The notes below the pieces were generated by a model. It saw nothing but the letters and a program-made list of their open reading frames with translations, had not been told where the DNA came from and made no database searches. The position numbers and the translations under genes are program-made. A DNA stretch of 64,000 nucleotides, from NCBI RefSeq assembly GCF_009905375.1, contig NC_133653.1, positions 63,399,414 to 63,463,413 of the forward strand, read 5' to 3'. Positions 1 through 10,115 of this stretch are shown here, piece by piece. Origin of the DNA: Apium graveolens. Taxonomy: Eukaryota; Streptophyta; Magnoliopsida; Apiales; Apiaceae. Position 1 is the first letter of the stretch, and each line of letters opens with the position of its first letter.

Positions 1-1757
1 GGAAAATTGCAGTTTAGTACCCCAACTTTTGAAAACGATGAAGTTCAGTCCCTGAACTTTCCAGAGTTTGCAAAAGTTGGATTCCTGTTTTAAAAATGTT
101 TAAAAATCATATTTCCTATTTATTTTTATTATAAAAATTCATTTTTAATTTCTGAAAATTCTAAAAATTAGTATTTTAATTCCGAAAATTATTTTTAATT
201 CAAAAATAAATCTGAATTAATTAGTTAATTAATTTCAGTTAATTTTTAATTGATTAATTGGTCAATTAATTCGAAAATTAATTGATTAATTGATTTAATT
301 AATTATTAATTGATTTTAATTACTTATTTAATTATATTTAATTATTTAGAAATGATTTAAAAATTCTGAAAAATAGTTTCGAGCTTTAAAATATTATTCT
401 AAATTATTTTCAAGGCTCGATAATTATTCTAAAATTATTTCGGAGTCAGAATTGGCCAACCGAACCCTGTTTATTACTCCAAAATTGATCCAACGACCCG
501 TTTTAATTCCGAAAAATATTTTAAAAATCATTTTAAGTAACCGAAAGCCTGTTTATGACCCGAGACTTCTTTCTAAATGGGATGGCATTGATTATTTAAC
601 GTGTTATGTGTTACATGTGACTTGTTGGTTGACCGTCGGTCTATATGTTCGGTGATTACTTGTTTATAGCGTAACTTTCAATCCATTAATCAGATTTGAG
701 TAAAACGAAGGGTAGATAGAAGTGTATGTCGAATAGAATGGTATGAGTTAAATATTAATAGATACTTATGATGCCTAGCAGAGTAAGCAAGGCGTAAGAA
801 AGAGAAGCAGGTGATCAGAAAATAGAATTGACATGTAGAAAATACCGCAAGTGATCAGAGGATAGAAGCGAGGCATAAGAGAAACAGATGAGTGATTGTT
901 GAATGGGGTCATTAGACAAGTACAAGTGAAGTTGAAATCGATTATGATAAGGCAAGTATTTCTAAACCTTTCTCAAAATACAATGTAAATATTTCTAAAT
1001 TCTCTTGTGACATATTGTTAATACCCAAAATAGTTCTATTTTATACTGTACACATTTTGAATCCTTTAGCCTTGAACCTGAGCCACAGTATTTGATCTTT
1101 GAGCCGTAAGCCTTATTCTTTGTAAACCATTTCTTGTTGATTTACCAGATACTAAACCACACAAATAAGATACTACTCCATAAATATATATCCATCATAT
1201 ATACCAAACACTGGAACAGAATTGTTTACACATACATAAACTTTTATACTCAACCATATCTTGTGATATCAAGGTACTAAAACCTTGTAAAAACACTATT
1301 CATCTAATATCCGATTATCCTACCAGCTGGAGGCCACTTCTTTTATGTATTTTGACATACCCTTTTTGGTAACTATAAATTTTTACCATGCTCTTTTACA
1401 AATGTTTTATGGTTATTGATTATGACCTGGTTTTATTGAACTCTATTGTTTATCATATTGAAATGCTTTAGAATTGGATAGTTTTCTTTGTGTGGACCAG
1501 ATTCGTGATCAGACCATATCGATGGTCAAGTTAGGCCAATGTGTGCCTTGGATCCAGTAGTTAGAGCGGTGCTGTGTGCTTTGCTCGGGGTTAGTGCGTG
1601 ACTGATCATCAGCCTAACCTTGGTTTTAAAATTTTAAAATGAATATCCAATTATATTGACTGTTTAACAGGAAACTTGATTCTTTTGAATCACCTCGTTT
1701 ATTATTGTTTAACCTCAGTTATTGATAATATGACTTGCTGAGCTAGTTAGCTCACCC
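1..1757 (+). repeat. Left arm of a large inverted LTR repeat (sense LTR fragment)
   Basis: This stretch is the reverse complement of about 2300-4056, with only a few percent mismatch and almost no length difference over about 1.75 kb. It reads in the sense direction of the B-family LTR, the same orientation as solo LTR 10116-13136. It starts inside the LTR, because the matching right arm goes on towards the LTR 5' end at 5512, so the arm probably continues left of base 1. It breaks off near 1757, short of the LTR 3' terminus. Short ORFs in both arms are mirror copies and I do not regard them as genes. Confidence 0.9.
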
Positions 1758-1784
1758 TGCTTTACATAACCACGGATCGCAACA
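1754..1784. repeat. 31-bp direct repeat at the fold-back junction (copy 1; copy 2 at 2025-2055)
   Basis: The 31 bases starting ACCCTGCTTTACATAACC are identical at 1754-1784 and 2025-2055, in the same orientation. The second copy lies in its proper place near the 3' end of the B1 LTR. The first sits exactly where the inverted LTR arm joins the 5' untranslated region. This is the footprint expected from a template switch during copying. Confidence 0.85.
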
Positions 1785-1933
1785 CGAACCGTGCCGGAGA
1801 CCTACTATACAGTCGCACTCAACCTCACAATGACCTATCTTTCTATTTCCTATTCCTAATCCTAACCCTCCACCCAATCCCGACAATCTAGGCTTGTTTC
1901 AGTGACTTATAACCTGTAGCTCTGATACCAACC
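1785..1933 (-). other. B1 internal region start: initiator-Met primer-binding site and leader
   Basis: On the - strand, the B1 LTR end (...GCCACA) is followed after three bases by TGGTATCAGAGC (1919-1930), complementary to the 3' end of plant initiator methionine tRNA. A leader of about 130 nt follows, without coding sequence, and is cut off by the fold-back junction. The PBS shows that the 3.6-kb sequence to its right is a true 5' LTR and not an anonymous repeat. An iMet PBS with a very long LTR suits a Ty3/gypsy chromovirus such as the Tekay/Del group, but no pol gene is present to prove it. Confidence 0.85.
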
Positions 1934-4900
1934 TGTGGCGTCCTCCAAACCCGGGTCAGAAGTTTGGGGTCCACAACACATAATCAATATATAAACCTGT
2001 ATATATAAAATATTATTTGTAATGACCCTGCTTTACATAACCACGGATCGCAACAGGTTAAAGTATGAAAACAAGCCACCACCTTAACTTTTATTACAAC
2101 GTACCATATCCCAACTAATTTAATTTACAACTGATAAAAAAAAAATTATTCTTCAACCTTGCTATCTCACTACTACCATAAGCTTTTGCTAGCTCGATCA
2201 ATCATAATCTGGAATCCTAGCTCGAACATTGAACTGAGAAACCTCGCTATCAACCGTATCCTTCTTAACTGTAGAATACATAAAAAAAAATTCGCAAGAG
2301 GGAGCTAACTAGCTCAGCAAGTCATATTATCAATAACTGAGGTTAAACAATAATAAACGAGGTGATTCAAAAGAATCAAGTTTCCTGTCAAACAGTCAAT
2401 AGAATTGGATATTCATTTTAAATTTTTAAAACTAAGGTTAGGCTGCTGATCAGTCACGCACTAACCCCGAGCAAAGCACACAACACCGCTCTAACTACTA
2501 GATCCAAGGCACACATTGGCCTAACTTGACCATCGATATGGTCTGACCACGAATCTGGTCCACACAAAGAAAACTATCCAATTCTAAAGCATTTCAATAT
2601 GATAAACAATAGAGTTCAATAAAACCAGATCATAATCAATAACCATAAAACATTTGTAAAAGAGCATGGTAAAAATTCATAGTTACCAAAAAGGGTATGT
2701 CAAAATACATAAAAGAAGTGGCCTCCAGCCGGTAGGATAATCGGATATTAGATGAATAGTGTTTTTACAAGGTTTTAGTACCTTGATATCACAAGATGTG
2801 GTTGAGTATAAAAGTTTATGTATGTGTAAACAATTTTGTTCCAGTGTTTGGTATATATGATGGATATATATTTGTGGAGTAGTATCTTATTTGTGTGGTT
2901 TAGTATCTGGTAAATCAACAAGAAATGGATTACAAAGAATAAGGCTTACGGCTCAAAGATCAAATGCTGTGGCTCAGGTTCAAGGCTGAAGGATTCAAAA
3001 TGTGTACAGTATAAAACAGAACTATTTTGGGTATTAACAATATGTCACAAGAGAATTTAGAAATATTTGCATTGTATTTTGAGAAAGGTTTAGAAATACT
3101 TGCCTTATCATAATCGATTTCAACTTCACTTGTACTTGTCTAATGACCCCATTCAACAATCACTCATCTGTTTCTCTTATGCCTCGCTTCTATTCTCTGA
3201 TCACTTGCGGTATTTTCTACATGTCAATTCTATTTTCTGATCACCTGCTTCTCTTTCTTACGCCTTGCTTACTCTGCTAGGCATCATAAGTATCTATTAA
3301 TATTTAACTCATACCATTCTATTCGACATACACTTCTATCTACCCTTCGTTTTACTCAAATCCGATTAACGGATTGAAAGTTACGCTATAAACAAGTAAT
3401 CACCGAACATATAGACCGACAGTCAACCAACAAGTCACATGTAACACATAACACGTTAAATAATCAATGCTATCCCATTTATAAAGAAGTCTCGGGTCAT
3501 AAACAGGCTTTCGGTTACTTAAAATGATTTTTAAAACATTTTTCGGAATTAAAACGGGTCGTTGGATCAATTTTGGAGTAATAAACAGGGTTCGGTTGGC
3601 CAATTCTGGCTCCGAAATAATTTTAGAATAATTATGGAGCCTTGAAAATAATTTAGAATAATATTTTAAAGCTCGAAACTATTTTTCGGAATTTTTAAAT
3701 CATTTCTAAATAATTAAATCTAATTAAATAAGTAATTAAAATCAATTAATAATTAATTAAATCAATTAATCAATTAATTTTCGAATTAATTGACCAATTA
3801 ATCAATTAAAAATTAACTGAAATTAATTAACTAATTAATTCAGATTTATTTTTGAATTAAAAATAATTTTCGGAATTAAAATACTAATTTTCAGAATTTT
3901 CAGAAATTAAAAATGAATTTTTATAATAAAAATAAATAGGAAATATGATTTTTAAACATTTTTAAAACAAGAATCCAACTTTTGCAAACTCTGGAAAGTT
4001 CAGGGACTAAACTTCATCGTTTTCAAAAGTTGGGGTACTAAACTGCAATTTTCCAGCCCTTCGCCGGAAAACAGTCAGGTTCGCCGGAGAACTCAACTCC
4101 GGCTTCCTCCCACCACCACAAACTCCAGATTTAATCTATACTTCACAAGGAACACAACCATGCCATCAATTCATTCTAATCATCCCGGAATTAGCCGGAA
4201 AATGATCAAGAATCTCGCCGGTTTCCGGCGAGTTCGACGAAAACTTTAAAACCTAACTCCCTCTTTTACAGACCTCGTTGATTCATGAAACTTATACGAT
4301 TAGATTGCAAATTTCACAGAGAACACAACCCACTATAACACAACATCAATCTATCACAGAATAACAAACCCCCAAATTTCAATTAAGAACATTCATACGG
4401 GTTATAAACCCTAATTTTAAAATTCGAAAATCAAACTCAAATTTGAACATGTTATTGAACTCCAAATCAGACGTATGACATATGAAAATCATCAGGAAAA
4501 CAAGCTCTACAACATGCAATCATCAAATCATACAGACAATCATCCGAACAAAAATTCATATTTTTAATAATTTTAATTCAAAAATAAATAAATTTTCAGA
4601 AAATAAACCTTTGGTTCTGCAGTGAAACAAAGCTCAGAATCTGATAAAACACTTCAAATCCTTCGTTTTGGTTACTCAAGCTTTGAAAACAGAGATCGGT
4701 AACGCCTTCGTTTTGCTGTTTGATTCTTAGAACAATTTATGTAATTAGGATTTTTTTTCTCTGAAAATTATAGAATTAACTATCTGCAAATGATTTTGAT
4801 ACGAAATAAAATACGGTAAAAGGCTATTTATAATTACGGAAAATTAGTATCCCATTGGATCATTTTGGATATAAAATAGTACGTTTATTTGTAAAAACTG

Positions 4901-5512
4901 ATCCAAACGGTATCGGTTTTCGAGATAATTATCCAAATCAGTACAATTTGTACTGCGGTCTTGGTCTCAGCGCCTGGTTACATGTATTACGAGGTGATAA
5001 TTATGATAGTTTAATAAAAAGCTCCCGTTTCTCGAAAATACGAGTTTTATTGATTTACCGAAACGAATATTGTATCGAAAATGTTGCATCGGGACCCGCG
5101 CAGGACAAACCGTACGCCGGATCGAAAAAGTCGAAACATGGAATATGCTCAGAATATTACAATTAGGTTAGGAAGGAGTTCTCGGAAAAGTTTCGGGTTC
5201 TAAAAACGTAACAACGGATGACGTCGGTTGGTTCCCGTTTTTATAAAATAGATTTTAAATACTCGGAAAAAGATTATAGAAATTTCAGATGATTCTTATA
5301 AATCCATAAACCAACATAAAAATAATTAGGAAGATATGACAATTATCTATATTTTATTTTGGACATATAAAAATTAAAATACTCAATTAATATTATTTTT
5401 GAATATATAAGTACAGATAACATTTAACAATTAACTCACAGAATAGATACTGTACCCACATAATAATTGTATAATAGCAAAAATAATTACACGATATATC
5501 CCGGATATTACA
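1934..5512 (-). mobile_element. B1: 5' LTR (about 3.58 kb) of a long-LTR retrotransposon
   Basis: Read on the - strand, it begins TGTAATATCCGGG at 5512 and ends ...GGACGCCACA at 1934. It is homologous end to end with solo LTR 10116-13136, which has the same start, the same CCCGGGTTTGGAG-type 3' end and matching interior blocks. It is inserted in the integrase of copia element A: the pol sequence resumes at 5513 just before the catalytic core. The right-hand target duplicate would be the A-run 5513-5517; the left one is outside the window. No gene is visible inside; the small ORF at 4855-5166 shows no family features. Confidence 0.88.
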
Positions 5513-6640
5513 AAAAATGAAAAAATCAAGTCACAAGTCAAAAACTGTGAATTCTATAAGTGCACCATTGCAACTTATTCACATGGACTTGTTTGGACCA
5601 GTAAATGTCTTATCAATTTCAAGAAACAAATATGCACTTGTGATGGTGGATGATTTCTCAAGATACACTTGGGTAGAGTTCATGCACTCTAAAGATGAGA
5701 CTCCACACATCATAATTGAGCACATCAATAAGATAGAAAAATATACTGAAGATCATAATTATGTAAAAAGATTGAGAAGTGATAATGGAACAGAATTCAA
5801 GAATGCAACATTGAGTGAATTCTGCAAAGGCAAAGGTATTGTTCAAGAATTCTCAGCTGCTAGAACACCTCAACGAAATTGAGTAGTTGAAAGAAAGAAC
5901 AAAACATTAGTTGAAGTTGCTAGAACAATGCTGCAAGATGCCAAATTGCCAACAAGTTTCTTGGAAGATGCTGTTAACACTGCATGCTATACTCAAAACA
6001 GTATCTCATCAACAAGGCTCATGGCAAATCACCTTACTCAATCATGTCTAAGAGAAAGCCTATTGTAAAGCATCTTCATGTGTTTGGAAGCAAGTGTTAC
6101 ATTTTGAAAGACAACCCTGAATATGTTGGAAAATTTGACTCAAAAGTTTTTGAAGCAATTTTTCTGGGATATTCATTGGAGAGAACTGCTTACAAGGTCT
6201 ATGTGATTGATCAAAAGAAGATTATGGAAAGCACAGATGTGACTTTTGATGATGACAAGTGTCCATGCTTGGAATGCCTTGATGAAAATGAAGCTGAAGC
6301 CCTTGCATTTGAAAACCTCAATATTGATAGTGATTCTGATGGTGAAGATGAAGTCAATGCACAACAAATGTTGAATGAAGAGATTACTGAACAGGAAAAT
6401 CATGAGAATGGAAGCTCATCTCAAACACCTGAATTTGATAGCACAAACTCAGGGGGAGAAAGAGAAGAAGGATCTACAAGTCATATAAATGATGAAGGCA
6501 CTAGTCAACAAACTCACACAAGAAAGTGGGATGGAAGTCACACTAGAAAAGCAATTATTGGTGATCTTACTGCTGGTGTGAGAACTAGAAGTGCAACTGC
6601 TAATGAGTGCCTACATGCATGCTTTCTGTCTTAAATAGAG
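5513..6640 (+). pseudogene. Copia element A: integrase catalytic core and C-terminal part (broken)
   Basis: This is the rve-type integrase of a Ty1/copia element. Visible are the first catalytic Asp in MDLFGPVNVLS, the second in RSDNGTEF, and the glutamate in VVERKN just after an in-frame TGA (5880-5882). The copia INT C-terminal block HVFGSKCYILKD and an acidic Ser/Glu-rich linker follow. The N-terminal zinc finger is missing because the B1 insertion falls just before the core; gag and protease should lie left of the window. There is a frameshift near 6000 and a stop near 6632. The enzyme would join element cDNA to host DNA, but this copy cannot make it intact. Confidence 0.88.
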
Positions 6641-8165
6641 CCCAAGAAAACTGAAGAAGCTCTAATGGATCCTGATTGGATATCTGCAATATAAGAAGAG
6701 CTTAATCAATTTGAAAGAAACAATGTTTAAGAGCTAGTTCCTGCATAAAAGAATAGAAGTGTAATTCGAACCAAATGGGTGTTCATGAACAAGATGGATG
6801 AAAATGGTGTAGTTACCAGAAACAAAGCAAGGTTGGTTGCAAAAGGGTACTCACAGGAGGAAGGGATTGATTATGATGAAACTTATGCTCCAGTTGCAAG
6901 ACTTAAAGCAATAAGAATTCTTCTAGCATTTGCTGCATATTCAAATTTCAAAGTGTATCAAATGGATGTTAAGAGTGCCTTCCTAAATGGTGAGCTAGAA
7001 GAAGAAGTGTATGTGCAACAGCCACCTGGCTTTGAAGATCCAAATTTTCCAAACATTGTATACAAGTTACTCAAAGCTCTATAAGGACTAAAGCAGGCAC
7101 CTAGAGCTTGGTATGATACTTTGTCAGAATTCCTACTTAAACATGGTTTTACTAGAGGAACTATAGATAAGAATCTCTTCTACAAAAATCATGGTGATGA
7201 TATGATCCTAGTTCAGATCTATATGGATGACATTATCTTTGGTTCTACAAATGAAAAGCTTTGCCAGAGATTTTCTAAGCTTATGCAGAGTGAATATGAA
7301 ATGAGCATGATGGGGGAATTAAGTTACTTACTTGGACTTCAAGTTAGTCAAAAAAATGATGGAATCTTCATCAGCCAAACTAAGTATGTCAAGGATTTAT
7401 TAAAAAAGTTTGGTATGGCTGATTGTTCACCTGTTTCTACACCTATGTTTACAGTACAAAGTTGGATGAAGACAGAAAAGGCAAACGTGTAGATATTTTA
7501 AGCTATAGAGAAATGATTGGATCACTGCTTTACTTGACTACAAGTAGACCAGACATAATGTTTGCAACATGTCTTTGTGCAAGATTTCAAGCCAATCCAA
7601 AATAATCACATTTGATGGATGTAAAGAGGATTTTCAGATACTTGAAGGGAACTCCAAACTTGGGATTGTGGTATTCTAAGGGAACTGGTCTTGAAGTTGT
7701 TGGCTACATAGATGCAGATGTTGCTGGATGCAGGGTTGACAGAAAGAGTACTAGCGGAAGCTGTCAATTTCTTGGACAAAGAATTGTATCCTGGTATAGC
7801 AAGAAACAACAATATGTATCAACTTCTATAGCAGAGGCTGAATACATAGTTGTAGGAAGTTGTTATGCTCAAGTGCTTTGGATTAGAAATTAGCTAATGG
7901 ATTATGGCCCAGTGTTATACAAAATTCCTATCATGTGTGACAATACTAGTACTATATCTAATGTAGTTAATCCAGTTAATCATTCTAGAACAAAGCACAT
8001 TGATGTAAGGTACCATTTTATTAGAGAACATTCTACAAATGGTACCATTGAGCTCATTTTTGTTCCAACGGAAAAATAATTAGCTGACATTTTTACTGAA
8101 CCTGTGGATGAAGCAACTTTCACTAGACTTGTATGTGAAATTGGAATGCTTAATTCTTCATCCTA
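6641..8165 (+). pseudogene. Copia element A: reverse transcriptase and RNase H (broken)
   Basis: The copia RVT_2 domain is clear: [23 protein letters not shown], the [11 protein letters not shown] block and the catalytic YMDD in VQIYMDDIIFGST near 7223. RNase H follows with SRPDIMFATCLCARFQ, DADVAGC, AEAEY, MCDNTST and SRTKHIDVRYHFIRE, ending in TAA near 8165. In-frame stops occur near 6692, 6730, 7082, 7603 and 7891, and a frameshift lies near 7450. Several stops fit CAA/CAG/TGG changed to TAA/TAG when compared with element D. It reads straight on from the integrase, the copia gene order. Confidence 0.92.
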
Positions 8166-9052
8166 AGGCAAAAACTCAGCTAATGTGTTGCAGCAGATTA
8201 ATTTCTATTAAATTAAAATTAATTTGATTTAATTGGAAAATAACTGAAATATGAATTATAAATATTTCATAAATCTCTGCATATTTATTTTTCAAAACAA
8301 AAATTTAACTTGGAATTTTTCAAATTCTAAAGTAAACTGCTAAGCTGTTAATTTACATCTTTAATATGTAAAATTAACACAAGGCAGACTTAAACTGTTC
8401 AAAAGTATATAGAGAACTGAGTTCTCGATAACTCTAATTGACTTATCGACAAGTCATTTTAAGAATTCTCGAATGAGTTCTCGATAAGTCAATTTACTGA
8501 CTTCTCGTGTGACTTCTCGATAAGCTTTATTATGACTTATCGATAAGTCATTGTAGAGTTCTCTACAAGTGTTAACTTACAGAGTTCTCTACAAGAATTA
8601 TTTTTAGACTTATCAATAACTCAAAACTGAAATAATTTAATCTGATAGATTATTTTGGTAAATACTTTTGGCAAAATTATTCTAATTTTATTTTGAATTT
8701 ATTCAAATAAAAATTGGAATCAAATTCAGTCCATTTTGGACAAACTGGGTATTTATTTGACATCTCGATAAGCTTATTTTTTAGTTCTCTACAAGAATAA
8801 ATAAACTGACTTATCGATATGTTTTTCATCTCTTAAAATGAATTCTCGATAAACTAATTCCAAACGTCTATTTTTGAGTTCTCGACAAGTCATTTGCTTT
8901 TATTATAAATACCTATACATCTCGATACATATATATACTTACAACTTTCGAGATCTCAAGTGAACTAACTCTTCAATCCAAAACCGATTTCTCTCTCGTT
9001 TTTACTCCTTTCTCACTAATTTTTCTTACCCATTCACTCTCACTAATCAACA
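8166..9052 (+). promoter_or_regulatory. Element A: repeat array plus TATA-like box before the 3' ORF
   Basis: This non-coding interval lies between RNase H and the 3' ORF. About 15 copies of related short words lie at 8421-8891: GACTTATCGATAAGTC, GTTCTCGATAAGTC and GTTCTCTACAAG, several near-palindromic. They are followed by TATAAATACC at 8904-8913 and, 140 nt later, by AACAATGGC around the ATG at 9053, which matches the plant start-codon consensus. The same words recur in the U3 of this element's 3' LTR (63401-63472). I infer an internal promoter for the 3' ORF. Confidence 0.55.
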
Positions 9053-10115
9053 ATGGCACTTAATGATGTTAGGGCTACAATTCTAGAGAAAGGAACAAAT
9101 TACCTAGCTTTTACTGATGCTAACCAAGCTCCTGATAGTTTCAAGGGGTTTGTGAAACTTTTGTCTAAATCTTACCTTGCAGGAGCTTTGACTGCTAACC
9201 CAGTTTTGTATCTGGATGTTCTGCATGAATTTTAGACAACTACAGTAGTAAGGACTGATATGAATGATAACTCTCTCACTATGGTGGTAACTTGAACAAT
9301 TGGAGGCCAACAAATAGAGTTCAATGAGCAAGATGTGAATAGAGCTTTGAGGCTGCCAACTACAAACTTGGTGGAGGTGCCAACTCCTGATGAACTGACT
9401 GAGTTTATGGACTTCATCAACTGTGGTGGAAGAATCAACTTGTCAAGCTTGAACAGGACTAACTTAAGGAAGGAATGGTCCTTTGTGTTTTATTCTGTGG
9501 TGAGGGCCTTCACATGCAGGAAGACAGGATATGACAACATTTTAAGTGTGGTGCAGAAGATGGTGTACTTAATAGCCCACAACAGACACTTGAATGTTGG
9601 TCTATTGATCCTGGAAGAACTTGCAACCTGGTCGACCATGCCCCTATCTGCTAGAGGTAAGGAAATATTCTTTCCTAGATTCATTATGTCTACTTTAAAT
9701 CATAAAGTCACAGACATACACTTGTTGAATGGTATAGATAGCACTAAAATTGGTAACTGTAAGCAAGTGTCCAAAATAATATTTGGTTCACTTACTACAA
9801 AGAACAAGGTAAATGTGAGTCTGAAAATCACTCCATATATGATGGAGAGATTTAGGACTTACCCTTACCCAATGCCAGACATGAGATCTAATGTTCAGCC
9901 TAGCACAGCTATGGTCCCTGAACCTTTGAAAGTACAAACACAGAAACACCCACAGGGACCTTCCCAAGCTGAAACCATTTCTTCAATACCTTTAGTAGTT
10001 AGGAAACCAACCACCTCATCTTCTCAAAAGGATGATGTGAGTAAAAGGAAGGGAAATGAGGTGAGCCTATCAGTTATGAATAAGAGTGGTGAGGACCAAA
10101 CAGAAGCAGAGTCAC
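9053..10115 (+). pseudogene. Element A: 3' ORF, piece 1 (N-terminal domain)
   Basis: A long extra ORF downstream of pol, in the place where Sireviruses carry their so-called env-like gene. The start codon is chosen for AACAATGGC at 9053. In-frame stops at 9233 (TAG) and 9292 (TGA) break it; the same frame then runs open from 9335 to the B2 insertion. A conserved N-terminal domain is shared with the 3' ORF of element D: LRKEWSF at about 9463, then an RGKEIFFPRF-type block (about 9652). After residue about 280 it becomes Pro/Ser/Thr/Gln-rich and probably disordered. I see no signal peptide or clear membrane segment, so an envelope function is not supported. Function unknown. Confidence 0.75.

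Noticed and set aside
452..655. Two identical-looking small proteins at 452-655 and 3400-3603
   Set aside because: They are mirror copies within the inverted LTR arms and begin with TTG; the similarity reflects the DNA repeat and not a gene pair.
4855..5166. A 103-codon ORF in the B1 LTR
   Set aside because: It lies inside an LTR, opposite to the element's own strand, has no known domain, and I did not see it kept in solo LTR B2. It is treated as a chance ORF.
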